In this document: positions 1 to 9,400 of the stretch, in pieces
How positions within the stretch are numbered: position 1 is the stretch's first letter
Layout: each line of letters starts with the position of its first letter
NCBI RefSeq assembly: GCF_000633935.1
Contig: NZ_KK214998.1
Coordinates: 1,749,776 to 1,813,775, forward strand
Source: Ectothiorhodospira haloalkaliphila ATCC 51935
GTDB lineage: Bacteria > Pseudomonadota > Gammaproteobacteria > Ectothiorhodospirales > Ectothiorhodospiraceae
Direction: 5' to 3'
Length of the DNA stretch: 64,000 bases
The notes under the pieces: model-generated
The model's database searches: none
Told to the model about the DNA's origin: nothing
What the model saw: only the letters and a program-made list of their open reading frames with translations
Program-made: the position numbers and the translations under genes

Positions 1-1074
1 GTGACCCACCTGCTGGAGAGTTTCATCGAGGGCCTGAACAGCCGTCGTCCGGCCATGTTCAACGTGTATGCCGTGTGCCCGCCGGAACATGGCGTGGGTG
101 ACGATGTGGCCTTCGCCCAGTCCAAGCTGGCGGTGGAGTCCCGCGCCTATCCGTTGTTCCGTTACAACCCGGATCGCGGCGTGACCTTCCGTGAGTGCTC
201 CGATCTGGAAGGCAACCCGGCGATGGATGCCGACTGGCCCACCTACACCCTGAAGTATCAGGATGAGAACGGCGAAGAGGGCACCCTGGAATTGCCCATG
301 ACCTTTGCCGACTTCGCCCTGACCGAAGGCCGCTTCCGGAAGCACTTCCGCAAGGCCCCGCAGGACACGTGGAACGACGATATGCTGCCGCTGCACGAGT
401 TCCTGGACATGAGCGAAGACGAGCGGGAAGGACGTTTCCCCTACATCTGGACCGTGGATGACAAGAATCGTCTGGGCCGGGTGCTGGTCTCCGAGGAACT
501 GGTGCGTTCCGCTGAAGAGCGCCGCGACTTCTGGAAGCAGCTCAAGGGCCTGTTGGGTCTGGACCACGACGTGGTGGATGCCGACGCCGTGGCCGCGCAG
601 ACCCGCACCGACATGGCGCAGCGCCTGAGTGCCGCCCTGTTGTCCCTGGCCAGCGGTGAAGGCAATGGGCAGCTGGCCGCTGCGCTGGAAGGGTCCGCTG
701 CGCCGGCCCCTGCCCAGGCACCGGCTCTGGCGCCCGCAGGGGCGGCTCCGGCCTCGACCCAGGCAGTGTCCCAGGGTGCGGCCAATCCGGCCAACGACGG
801 CGGGAACGGTGCGACGGCCTGGGAATATGAGCCGGTGTGGGTGGAAACCAACGAGTGCACCGCTTGTGATGAGTGTCTGGAGATCGCCCCCGGGGTGTTC
901 GCCTATGACGACAACAAGCAGGCTGTGGTGGTGAACCCCAAGGGGGGTTCCTATAAGGACATCGTCCGCGCCGCCGAGAAATGTGCCGCCCTGGCGGTGC
1001 ATCCCGGTACCCCGGCCAATGCCCAGGAACCGGACGCTGAAAAGCTGATGAAGCGCGCCGCGAAGTTCAACTGA
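1..1074 (+). CDS. Pyruvate:ferredoxin oxidoreductase-like protein with fused ferredoxin domain (3' part)
   Basis: The reading frame is open at the window edge, so only the C-terminal 357 residues are visible. Residues about 1-190 resemble the thiamine-diphosphate (beta) end of 2-oxoacid:acceptor oxidoreductases, including RRPAMFNVYAVCPPEHG and a conserved FADFALTEGRFRKHF stretch. An Ala/Pro/Gln-rich linker follows (about 215-270). A single-cluster ferredoxin domain comes next, with a C-x2-C-x2-C motif (ECTACDECLEIAPGVF) and a distal Cys in AAEKCAALAVHPG. The family oxidises pyruvate to acetyl-CoA and reduces ferredoxin. The rnfC start lies 2 nt after the stop, so this enzyme probably donates electrons to the Rnf complex. 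That partnership is inferred from position. Confidence 0.75.
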   Translation: MTHLLESFIEGLNSRRPAMFNVYAVCPPEHGVGDDVAFAQSKLAVESRAYPLFRYNPDRGVTFRECSDLEGNPAMDADWPTYTLKYQDENGEEGTLELPMTFADFALTEGRFRKHFRKAPQDTWNDDMLPLHEFLDMSEDEREGRFPYIWTVDDKNRLGRVLVSEELVRSAEERRDFWKQLKGLLGLDHDVVDADAVAAQTRTDMAQRLSAALLSLASGEGNGQLAAALEGSAAPAPAQAPALAPAGAAPASTQAVSQGAANPANDGGNGATAWEYEPVWVETNECTACDECLEIAPGVFAYDDNKQAVVVNPKGGSYKDIVRAAEKCAALAVHPGTPANAQEPDAEKLMKRAAKFN

Positions 1075-1076
1075 TC

Positions 1077-2423
1077 ATGGGCGTCATGTCATTCCTGACG
1101 GGATTGACCTTCCCCCGGGGGATTCATCCCCCGGAGCTGAAGGAAGACACCCAGCATCAGCCCATCCGGCGTCTGGCGTTTGCGCCTCGCATGGTGGTGC
1201 CGCTGCAGCAGCACTTTGGCCAACCGGCCAAAGCGCTGGTCAGTCGCCACCAGGAGGTGCTGCGCGGTCAGCTCATTGCCGAGGCCGACGGCGACATGTC
1301 CGTGCCGCTGCATGCCCCGGTGACCGGCGTGGTGGAGGGCATTGAATTGATGCCTTCCGCCCGCGGGCCCAAGGGCGAGGCCATCATCATCCGCACCATG
1401 CCGGGCGACAGTCAGGCGGTGCGTTGTGCCAAGCCCCGCAGCGATCTGATGCAGGCCTCGCGCCGGGAGATCGCCCAGGCCATTCAAGATGCGGGTCTGG
1501 TGGGGCAGGGCGGCGCCGCGTTTCCCACCCATGTGAAGTTGTCCGTGCCCAAGGGGCACGCGGTGGACACCCTGGTGGTCAACGGCTGTGAATGCGAGCC
1601 CTACCTGACCACCGATCACCGCATCATGCTGGAGTACACCGATGATGTGATCACCGGTGTTCGCCTGGCCATGCGGGCGGTGGGGGCCGAACGGGCCATC
1701 ATCGGCGTGGAGGACAACAAGCCCGACGCCATCAAGGCCTTGCGGGAGCGGCTGGGCAAGGATGATGTGATCTCCGTGGGGGTGGTGAGATCCAAGTATC
1801 CCCAGGGCTCGGAGAAGATGCTCATCAAGGCCCTGCTGAACCGGGAAGTGCCTTCCGGCGGGTTCCCCTATCATGTGGGCGCGGTGGTGAACAACGTGGG
1901 GACCATGTCCCAGATCGGTCGATTGTTGCCGGCCGGCGAGGGCCTCATCGAGCGAGTGATCACCGTGGCGGGTCCGGGCGTGCAGCGACCGGGCAATTAC
2001 CTGTTGCCGGTGGGTACGCCCATGCGTTACCTGCTGGAACAGGTGGGCTTCCAGGGCGAGGATGCCAGTCATCTCATCCTGGGTGGGCCCATGATGGGGA
2101 ACACCGTGTCCTCGCTGGATGTGCCCGTCACTAAAAGTGTCTCAGGGCTGGTGGTGCTCCCGGAGGTGGAGCCGGGCTCGGAGGCTGCGCGAGTGCATCC
2201 CTGCATCCGTTGTGGTCGCTGCGTGGATGCCTGCCCCGTGGGACTCAACCCCTCGGATCTGGGGCGCATGGCCGCCAAGCGGCAGTACGAAACCATGCAG
2301 GAACGCCTGCACCTGAGTGATTGCTTCGAGTGTGGCTCGTGCGCCTACGTGTGCCCATCCAACATCCCGCTGGTGCAGTACTTCCGTATCGCCAAGGCCC
2401 TGAATCGGGAGCGTATTTCGTGA
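1077..2423 (+). CDS. rnfC: Electron transport complex subunit RnfC
   Basis: This is the NADH/FMN-binding peripheral subunit of the ion-pumping Rnf complex, which exchanges electrons between ferredoxin and NAD. The 448-residue protein has the RnfC N-terminal barrel (FPRGIHPPELK), the glycine-rich nucleotide/FMN region (GLVGQGGAAFPTHVK) and NGCECEPYLTTDHRI. Two 4Fe-4S motifs lie near the C-terminus: CIRCGRCVDACPVGLNP and CFECGSCAYVCPSNIP. It starts 2 nt after the upstream oxidoreductase and its TGA overlaps the GTG of rnfD, which indicates one operon. It lacks the long Ala/Lys-rich C-terminal extension of the E. coli protein, as is common outside the Enterobacteria. Confidence 0.95.
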   Translation: MGVMSFLTGLTFPRGIHPPELKEDTQHQPIRRLAFAPRMVVPLQQHFGQPAKALVSRHQEVLRGQLIAEADGDMSVPLHAPVTGVVEGIELMPSARGPKGEAIIIRTMPGDSQAVRCAKPRSDLMQASRREIAQAIQDAGLVGQGGAAFPTHVKLSVPKGHAVDTLVVNGCECEPYLTTDHRIMLEYTDDVITGVRLAMRAVGAERAIIGVEDNKPDAIKALRERLGKDDVISVGVVRSKYPQGSEKMLIKALLNREVPSGGFPYHVGAVVNNVGTMSQIGRLLPAGEGLIERVITVAGPGVQRPGNYLLPVGTPMRYLLEQVGFQGEDASHLILGGPMMGNTVSSLDVPVTKSVSGLVVLPEVEPGSEAARVHPCIRCGRCVDACPVGLNPSDLGRMAAKRQYETMQERLHLSDCFECGSCAYVCPSNIPLVQYFRIAKALNRERIS

Positions 2424-3439
2424 CACCGCTGCGTATTGAACTCAAGACCTCGCCGCACCTGAAACAGGCCGGCAGCGTTGAGCAGATCATGCGCAACGTG
2501 GTGCTGGCGCTGCTGCCCATCTGCGGCTTCTCGGTGTATCTGTTCGGCATCAGTGCCCTGGCGCTGATGATCACCACCACGGTCACCTGCGTGGCCACCG
2601 AGCAGTTGTTCAACAAGCTGTCCCGGCGGCCCGGCACCGTGTCCGATTACAGTGCGGTGATCACCGGCCTGCTGCTGGCCCTGACGTTGCCGCCGTCCTT
2701 CCCCTTGTGGATGGCGGCCCTGTCCGGGTTCATCGGCATCGGCCTGGGCAAGGCCATGTTCGGTGGTCTGGGCTTCAACCTGTTCAACCCGGCGCTGATC
2801 GGTCGGGCCTTTGCTCAGGCGGCCTTCCCGGTATCGGTATCCACCTGGACGGTGCCCTTCCACCCGGATCGGTTCACCGAATTCCTGCCCTCCACACTGG
2901 CCGCGCCCTTCACGACGCCGGCTTCGGTGGATGCCTTCACCACGGCCACGCCGCTGGGGGAGTGGAAGTTCCAGGGCATTCACACCGACACCTGGGATCT
3001 GCTCAGCGGCATGGTCTCCGGTTCCGCGGGCGAGACTTCGGCCATCATCATCCTGCTGTGCGGGCTGTATCTCATCGCCCGGCGCATGATGAACTGGCGC
3101 ATCCCGGCGGCAGTGCTGGGGGGGGCCTTCCTGACGGCAGCGGTGTTCTATGCCATCGATCCGGAGTTTTATCCCACGCCCTGGTTCGTGCTGTTTTCCG
3201 GTGGCCTGATGCTGGGGGCCTTTTTCATGGCCAGCGACATGGTGGCTTCGCCGGTGACCCGGTCCGGGCTCTGGATCTACGGTCTGCTGATCGGCTTTCT
3301 GGCAGTGATCATCCGCTTCTTCGGCGGCCTGCCCGAGGGGATCATGTACGCCATCCTGCTGGGTAACGCCATGTCACCCCTGATCGAGCGCATGACCCAA
3401 CCCCGACCCTACGGAACCCGCAAACGGAGTCAGTCATGA
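2420..3439 (+). CDS. rnfD: Electron transport complex subunit RnfD
   Basis: RnfD is an integral membrane subunit with covalently bound FMN. The GTG at 2420 gives 339 residues beginning MTPLRIELKTSPHLK, the family's normal N-terminus, and overlaps the rnfC stop as GTGA; an in-frame ATG at 2321 lies inside rnfC and is not the start. Several hydrophobic helices are visible. The TTATPLG motif near residue 175 matches the position where FMN is attached through a Thr phosphoester in RnfD/NqrB. GFNLFNPALIGRAF is a second conserved loop. The 3' end overlaps the rnfG start by 4 nt (ATGA). Confidence 0.93.
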   Translation: MTPLRIELKTSPHLKQAGSVEQIMRNVVLALLPICGFSVYLFGISALALMITTTVTCVATEQLFNKLSRRPGTVSDYSAVITGLLLALTLPPSFPLWMAALSGFIGIGLGKAMFGGLGFNLFNPALIGRAFAQAAFPVSVSTWTVPFHPDRFTEFLPSTLAAPFTTPASVDAFTTATPLGEWKFQGIHTDTWDLLSGMVSGSAGETSAIIILLCGLYLIARRMMNWRIPAAVLGGAFLTAAVFYAIDPEFYPTPWFVLFSGGLMLGAFFMASDMVASPVTRSGLWIYGLLIGFLAVIIRFFGGLPEGIMYAILLGNAMSPLIERMTQPRPYGTRKRSQS

Positions 3440-4131
3440 GCACCACGGCATCGGCGGAACCGCAAAGACCGGCGCCCACCTCCAGCATCAAGCTCATCGG
3501 CACCCTGGGGCTGATCGCCCTGTTTTCCGGGTTGATGGTGGTGAGCGTGGTGGAGTTCACCCGGCCCTATATTGCCGAGAACCACCGTATTGCCCTGGAG
3601 CGGGCGGTGCTGGAAGTCATCCCCGGCGCATGGGAAAGGCGTGAGTTCGTGCTCACCGACGAGGGTGTCTTCCCTGCGGGAGAGGCCCCCGGTCCCGGTC
3701 GTACCATTCATGCCGGTTTCGATGCGGAAGGCACCTTCAAGGGCGTGGCCCTGGAGGCTTCCGGGCGTGGCTATGCGGACATCATCCGCATCCTCTACGG
3801 CTATGACCCCGCCTGCGAATGCGTGGTGGGCATGACCGTGCTGGAGAGCCGCGAGACCCCGGGGCTGGGTGACAAGATCGAGACCGACCCCGCCTTCGTG
3901 GCCAATTTCGAGCGTCTGGATGCCCGCCTGGCGGCCGACGGCTCGGGCCTGGCCAACCGCATCCGCACGGTGGCCCCGGGCGCTGCCGAGCACCCCTGGG
4001 AGATCGATGGCATCACCGGAGCCACCATCTCCGCGGAGGCCATCGGCAGCATGATTCACCGCAGCGCCGACGGGTTGCTGCCGGAACTGGCCCCCCACTG
4101 GGCGGCCTTTGAACAGGATATCCAGGACTAA
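3436..4131 (+). CDS. rnfG: Electron transport complex subunit RnfG
   Basis: RnfG is a single-span, periplasm-facing flavoprotein subunit of 231 residues. One transmembrane helix (about residues 20-42, LIGTLGLIALFSGLMVVSVV) is followed by the FMN-binding domain. ETPGLGDKIE is the conserved mid-domain motif, and DGITGATISAEAI contains the S/TGAT motif whose second Thr carries FMN. The start overlaps rnfD by 4 nt and the next gene begins 4 nt after the stop. Confidence 0.94.
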   Translation: MSTTASAEPQRPAPTSSIKLIGTLGLIALFSGLMVVSVVEFTRPYIAENHRIALERAVLEVIPGAWERREFVLTDEGVFPAGEAPGPGRTIHAGFDAEGTFKGVALEASGRGYADIIRILYGYDPACECVVGMTVLESRETPGLGDKIETDPAFVANFERLDARLAADGSGLANRIRTVAPGAAEHPWEIDGITGATISAEAIGSMIHRSADGLLPELAPHWAAFEQDIQD

Positions 4132-4134
4132 CCC

Positions 4135-4797
4135 ATGGCGGCCAAGACAGACAAGAAACCGATCACCATGGATACCTTCCTGAGTGGTATCTGGAAGGAA
4201 AATCCGGTGTTCGTCATGCTGCTGGGCATGTGCCCGGTGCTGGCGGTCACCAATTCCGTGGCCAACGCCCTGGCCATGGGCCTGGCGACCACCTTCGTAT
4301 TGCTGTGCTCCAATGCACTGATCTCGGTGCTGCGCCACCACATCCCCAAGGAGGTGCGGATCGCGTCCTATATCGTGATCATCGCCACCTTCGTGACCGT
4401 GGTGGACTACCTGATCCACGCCATCAGCCTGGAGATCTACAACGCCCTGGGCGCCTTCATCCAGCTGATCGTGGCCAACTGCATGATCCTGGGTCGCGCC
4501 GAGGCCTTCGCCTCCCGTAACCGGCTCAGCGGCACCCTGATCAATGGTCTGGGCATGGGGCTGGGGTTCACCCTTGCCCTGCTGTGCCTGGGTTCGGTGC
4601 GTGAGTTGCTGGGTTCCGGCACGCTGCTGGGCATCCCGGTCTTTGGTGAGGCCTTCGAGCCCTGGGTGATCATGCTGCTGCCGCCGGGCGGGTTCTTCGT
4701 CCTGGGTGTCTGGCTGCTGCTGTTCGCCTGGATCAAGGAAAGACAGATCAAACGTGCCGCTGCCGGCACCGGGGAGGCTGCCGCTCATGCACGCTGA
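4135..4797 (+). CDS. rnfE: Electron transport complex subunit RnfE
   Basis: RnfE is a multi-span membrane subunit (220 residues, about six helices) paired with RnfA in the membrane core. The N-terminal motif [18 protein letters not shown] and the internal [14 protein letters not shown] contain the conserved Cys residues thought to hold the intramembrane iron-sulfur centre. VRELLGSG is also typical. The gene lies 4 nt after rnfG and overlaps rnfA by 11 nt. Confidence 0.94.
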   Translation: MAAKTDKKPITMDTFLSGIWKENPVFVMLLGMCPVLAVTNSVANALAMGLATTFVLLCSNALISVLRHHIPKEVRIASYIVIIATFVTVVDYLIHAISLEIYNALGAFIQLIVANCMILGRAEAFASRNRLSGTLINGLGMGLGFTLALLCLGSVRELLGSGTLLGIPVFGEAFEPWVIMLLPPGGFFVLGVWLLLFAWIKERQIKRAAAGTGEAAAHAR

Positions 4798-5368
4798 TTC
4801 CATTGCCTTCATCTTTTTGAATGCGGCCATCATCAACAACTTCGTGCTGGCCTTGTTCCTGGGGATCTGCCCGTTGCTGGGGGTGTCCGGCAAGCTCACC
4901 ACGGCCTTTTCCATGGGCATGGCCACGGCCTTCGTGATGCTGATCAGCTCGGTCTCCGCCTGGCTGATCAACGAGGTGCTCACCCATTTTGACCTGGAAT
5001 TCCTGCGACTGATCGCCTATATCGCGGTGATCGCCTCGGCGGTGCAGCTGGTGGAGATGATCATCAAAAAGTACAGCCCGCCCCTGTACCAGGCGTTGGG
5101 CATCTTTCTGCCGCTGATCACCACCAACTGCGCCATCCTGGGTGTGGCCCTGTTCCAGACCAACTATGAGTACAACTTCGTGCAGTCGGTGTTCTACAGC
5201 CTGGGTGCGGGGGCCGGCTTCATCTTGGCCATCGTGCTGATGGCCGGCCTGCGGGAGAAGCTGGAACTGGCGGACGTGCCCTCCATCGCCCGTGGCGCCG
5301 CCATGAGCCTGATGCTGGCGGGCATCCTGTCCCTGGCCTTCATGGGCTTCGCGGGCCTGGGGGGCTGA
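4787..5368 (+). CDS. rnfA: Electron transport complex subunit RnfA
   Basis: RnfA is the RnfE paralogue and membrane partner (193 residues). The ATG at 4787 gives the usual N-terminus ([21 protein letters not shown]). Motifs are [13 protein letters not shown] and [15 protein letters not shown], each with the conserved Cys on opposite sides of the membrane. An in-frame upstream start at 4706 would run deep into rnfE and is rejected. No rnfB follows, although the order C-D-G-E-A is the one in which rnfB normally comes last. Confidence 0.94.
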   Translation: MHADSIAFIFLNAAIINNFVLALFLGICPLLGVSGKLTTAFSMGMATAFVMLISSVSAWLINEVLTHFDLEFLRLIAYIAVIASAVQLVEMIIKKYSPPLYQALGIFLPLITTNCAILGVALFQTNYEYNFVQSVFYSLGAGAGFILAIVLMAGLREKLELADVPSIARGAAMSLMLAGILSLAFMGFAGLGG

Positions 5369-5374
5369 TTGCGC

Positions 5375-5587
5375 ATGATCCAGTACCTGGTCGCCTTTCT
5401 GATCATCTTCGCCCTTTTCACCGGCTGGGTACTGGTCCAGCACGCCGCCCGCCGCTTTGCCCAGCGCCACCCGGAGTTCGGCCCCCCCAAGGAAGAAGGC
5501 GCCGGCTGCGCCTCCGGTTGCTGCAGCTGCGCCGCAGCCGCCTCCTGCGGCAAGAAAGAGCCGAAGGGGACAGACCCCTTTTCCTGA
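5375..5587 (+). CDS. Small cysteine-rich membrane protein after rnfA
   Basis: This protein of about 70 residues has one N-terminal transmembrane helix (YLVAFLIIFALFTGWVLV) and a cytoplasmic tail with GCASGCCSCAAAASCG. The architecture (one span, then a Cys cluster) recalls NqrM, the Fe-delivery factor for the related Nqr complex, but I see no clear sequence identity to it. The start is ambiguous: TTG at 5369 directly abuts the rnfA stop, while ATG at 5375 is used here. The last codons (KGTDPFS) are read from the edge of a MITE-like repeat, so the natural C-terminus may have been replaced. Confidence 0.55.
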   Translation: MIQYLVAFLIIFALFTGWVLVQHAARRFAQRHPEFGPPKEEGAGCASGCCSCAAAASCGKKEPKGTDPFS

Positions 5588-5700
5588 AAAGGGGGGGGCC
5601 ACCCCCTTGTTCTTCCCCTTGCCAACGTCGGCGCGAATCGTTGAAATGGAACAGGGGGCAGTCCCCATTTGTTCATTTGTTGAAAACGGGGTCTGGCCCC
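5566..5700. repeat. MITE-like element with inverted GGGGACAGACCCC ends
   Basis: GGGGACAGACCCC at 5566-5578 and GGGGTCTGGCCCC at 5688-5700 are inverted copies (12 of 13 positions). Similarity extends a few bases outside through GAAAA/TTTTC. A third relative, GGGGGCAGTCCCC, lies at 5654-5666. The 135-bp unit has no room for a transposase. Similar GGGGTCTGTCCCC strings are common near REP-associated transposases in proteobacteria; calling this a non-autonomous element is inference. Confidence 0.55.
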
Positions 5701-5721
5701 TCTTCTGAAAGGATGCCCTGA

Positions 5722-6435
5722 ATGAGAACGCTGCTGATCATCAAGACGGGGACCAAGATCCCTTCGCTGCAGGATCATCCCGGTGATTACGGGGACTGGA
5801 TCGCCCGCGGGATGGGCTGGTCTTTGGATCAGGTTCGGGTGGTTGACGTGCAGGCGGGGGAGGCCTTGCCGGATGCTGGCAGCATCGCGGCCGTGGCCAT
5901 CACCGGATCTGGCGCCATGGTGACCGAGCAGGCTGACTGGATGGTGCGCACGGCCCACTGGCTGACAGGGGCGGTGGACCGGGGTGTGCCGATCCTGGGG
6001 ATCTGCTTCGGTCACCAGTTGCTGGCCTGGGCCCTGGGGGGGCATGTGGACTATAACCCCCGGGGTATCGAGGTGGGCACCACCGCGGTGCATCTGACTG
6101 ATGCGGCCGCCGGCGATCCTCTATTAAGCGTATTACCCAAGGCATTTCCGGCCCAGGTGAGTCACAGCCAGTCGGTGCTCACCCTGCCGGCGGGTGCGGT
6201 GCGCCTGGGCTGGAGTGACATGGACGACCATCAGGGCTTCCGTTTCGGCGAGCGGGCCTGGGGGCTGCAGTTCCACCCGGAGTTCGATGAGCGCATCGTG
6301 CCCCATTACGTGGAGTACTACCGGCAGCGACTGGCGGAACAGGGGCTTGGCGCTGATGATCTGCTCCGTCAGGTACGGGCGGCCCCGGAGAGTGAGGGGG
6401 TGCTCGGGCAGTTCGGGGTTCTGGTGCGGGCGTAA
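5722..6435 (+). CDS. Class I glutamine amidotransferase (GMP synthase-like)
   Basis: This 237-residue stand-alone glutaminase domain has the nucleophile elbow GICFGHQLLAWALGG (Cys near residue 94) and the catalytic His/Glu in FHPEFDERI (near 190), so the triad is complete. Such proteins hydrolyse glutamine and pass ammonia to an unknown acceptor; some act in gamma-glutamyl compound breakdown. An AAAGG-type ribosome site (5708-5712) precedes the ATG. It is a single gene between the rnf cluster and the convergent hrpA, so context does not reveal the substrate. Confidence 0.85.
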   Translation: MRTLLIIKTGTKIPSLQDHPGDYGDWIARGMGWSLDQVRVVDVQAGEALPDAGSIAAVAITGSGAMVTEQADWMVRTAHWLTGAVDRGVPILGICFGHQLLAWALGGHVDYNPRGIEVGTTAVHLTDAAAGDPLLSVLPKAFPAQVSHSQSVLTLPAGAVRLGWSDMDDHQGFRFGERAWGLQFHPEFDERIVPHYVEYYRQRLAEQGLGADDLLRQVRAAPESEGVLGQFGVLVRA

Positions 6436-6466
6436 AGCCGGGAAGGGGGCGTCGAAGCCTCCGGCG

Positions 6467-9400
6467 TCAGGCCCGATCCAGCGCCTTTCGATCCTCCTCC
6501 AGCCGCTTCACCGACACCTTCTCGACGGTCCGGATCTCCTGGGCGAACAGTGAAAGGCGCAACTCCTCGATGCGCCAGCGATAGCGCTGCAACTCCGCTT
6601 CACGCTCAGGGTGCACACCTGCCTGCAGACGGGCCTTGCAATCCTCCCACAGGGGCTCGATGTCCACCCGGGCGCGGCGGTCCTTGTCCGGAGCCTGGTC
6701 CAGGCGCTCCAGACGACGCTCGATGCCGGCCAGGTACTGCGGATATCGGGCCAGCCACTGGGGCGGGGTCTCCAGCAGGAAATGCGGGTAGATCAGGTGA
6801 TCCAGCTGATCCCGCACATCCCCCGCTGCCTCGATCCAGGACAGGGGCAGGGCACCCTTCAGGCGTGAGCGGATGCCCTGGTAGGCCTCCAGGATCGTGC
6901 CCAGCTGCTCACATAGTTCGTTGCACTGCCCCACCAACTCACTGCGCCCGGCCTCCAGGCGTGCTTCGAAGGCCTCGGCGTCACGGGGCCAGGGCTCGGC
7001 CATGAACACCCGCTCCACGGCGGCGAAGACCAGGTCATCCTTCAGGACTTCGCAGCGATCCACCGCGTTGTACTGCAGGCACAGGCGCTGGATGTCGGGC
7101 AGGTGGCGGTAGAGGTATTTCACCTGATCCCGAACCCCCAGCATGAACAGCCGACGCAGCCCGGCCCGATGCGTGGCCCGGGCCCGCACGGGGCTATCGA
7201 TGATCACCCGGGCAACGCTGTCGCCACGGTCCTCCAGGGCCGGGTAGCCCTTCAGTGTGGCCCCGTGCTGCTCGAACTCCACCGATTCCTCCAGGGGACC
7301 AAAGTCCCACTGGGTGATCCCCTCACGCTCGAAGCCCTCGGGGCGATGTTCCTCGAAGCTTTCCTGGGCATGACCGGACAGTTCGGCCTTGAGGCCCTCC
7401 AGATCCCGCCCGGCGGTCAGCTCTTGTCCTTGGGCATCCACCACCCGGTAACGCAGGATCAGATGGGGCTCGAGCCTGTCCGGATGCCATTCATCCAGGG
7501 GGATGTCGGTGCCGGTGATCTCCCGCAGCGCCCGGCTGATGGCAGGGATCAGCGGCCCCCGTGGCTCCCCCATTCGCCCCAGGGCGGCCTTGGCAAACTC
7601 CGGGGCCGGCACGAAATGGCGTCTGATGGCCTTGGGCAGGCTCTTGATCAGGGCAGTGACCTTCTCCTCCAGCAGGCCGGGGACCAGCCAGTCGCCCACG
7701 TCAGGGTCCAGGGCATTCAGGGCCGCCAGCGGCACGGTGAGGGTGACGCCGTCGGCCTCGTGGCCCGGGTCAAAATGGTAGCTCAGGGGCAGACGCAGCC
7801 CGCTGGTGTGCAGCGAGTCGGGGAACTGATCCGCATCCAGTCCCGGGGCGTCGCGCTGCAGCAGGGTGTCCCGGTCCAGATGCAGGATGGACGGATCTTC
7901 CCGTTCCGCTTGCTTGCGCCAGCGCTCGAAGGAGGCGGCATCGTGCACCTTGGCGGGGAGGCGGCTGTCGTAGAAGTCGTACAGCACCTGCTCGTCGGCC
8001 AGCAGGTCGCGGCGCCGCCCCCGGGCCTCCAGGTCCTCGATCTCCTGGATCAGGTCCCGATTATGGACCAGGGCCTCGGCGCGACTGCGCAGGCGCCCGG
8101 CTACCAGTCCCTCGCGGATGAACACCTGGCGGGCATCCTCCGGGGCCACGCGCCCATAGTTCACCTTGCGCTTGGGATTGATGATCAGGCCGTGCAGGGT
8201 GATGCGATCGTAGGCCCCCACGGTGCCCCGCCGGGGCTCGAAGTGGGGATCGAAATAGTGATGCTTGAGCAGGTGACCGGCCACGGTTTCCAACCAGTCG
8301 GGCCGGATGGCGGCGCACTCCCGGGCATACACCCGTGTGGTCTCGGCGATCTCTGCCGCCATCACCCAGCCCGGTGAGCCCTTGAACAGGCCCGATCCCG
8401 GGTGGATATGGAAGCGACGGTTACGCGCGCCCAGATAATCGCCCCGCTCGGTCTTCACGCCGATCTGATTCACCAGGCCGGTGAGCAGGGCGCGGTGGAT
8501 GGCGGCGGGTTCGGCGGGTTCCTGATTCTCCTTCAGACCCAATTCGTTGAGATGCTGGCGCAGCTGGCCGTGCAGATCCTGCCATTCGCGCATGCGTAGG
8601 AAGGATATGAATTCCTCCCGGCACCAGGCCCGCAGCTTGGACTGGGACAGGTGCCGGGACTGTTCCCGCCAGGCCTTCCATAGGTTCAGATAGCTCAGGA
8701 AGTCCGATCCGGGTTCCCTGTAACGGGCGTGGGCCTCGTCGGCCGCCTGACGTTTGTCGGCAGGCCGTTCCCTCGGATCCTGGATGGCCAGCAGGGAGAC
8801 GATCAGGTTCACCTCCGCCAGGGCCTGCTCGCGGGCACCGGCCAGGAGCATGGCGCCCAGCATGGGGTCCACCGGCAGCCGGGCCAGTTGCCGACCGACG
8901 TCGGTGATCCGGTGGGCCCCGTCCACCGCCTGAAGGGTTTCCAGGAGTTTGAAGCCATCGCGGATCAGGCGGGTATCCGGGGGTTCCACAAAGGGGAACT
9001 GCTCCGGATCGCCCAGATTGAGATGGGCCATCTGCAGGATCACAGAGGCCAGGTTGGAGCGCAGTATCTCCGGGTCGGTGTACTCGGGCCGCAGCGCGAA
9101 GTCTTCCTCGGCATACAGACGCACACAGATGCCGGGGCCGAGTCGCCCACAGCGCCCCGCGCGCTGATTGGCCGAGGCCTGGGAGATGGGCTCCAGGGAC
9201 AGTCGCTGCACCCGGGAGCGCCAGGCATAGCGTGCCACCCGTGCCAGGCCCGAGTCGATCACATAGCGGATGCCGGGGACGGTGAGGGCGGTCTCCGCCA
9301 CGTTGGTGGCCAGCACCACCCGTCGGCCGGTATGGGGGGCGAACACCTTGTTCTGCTCCGCCGCCGAGAGCCGGGCATAAAGCGGCAGGATTTCCGTGTG

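Noticed and set aside
4706..4786. Upstream in-frame start for rnfA
   Set aside because: It would read through the 3' end of rnfE; the ATG at 4787 gives the conserved N-terminus.
3430..4983. 517-codon minus-strand open frame across rnfG/rnfE
   Set aside because: Antisense shadow of well-supported rnf genes.
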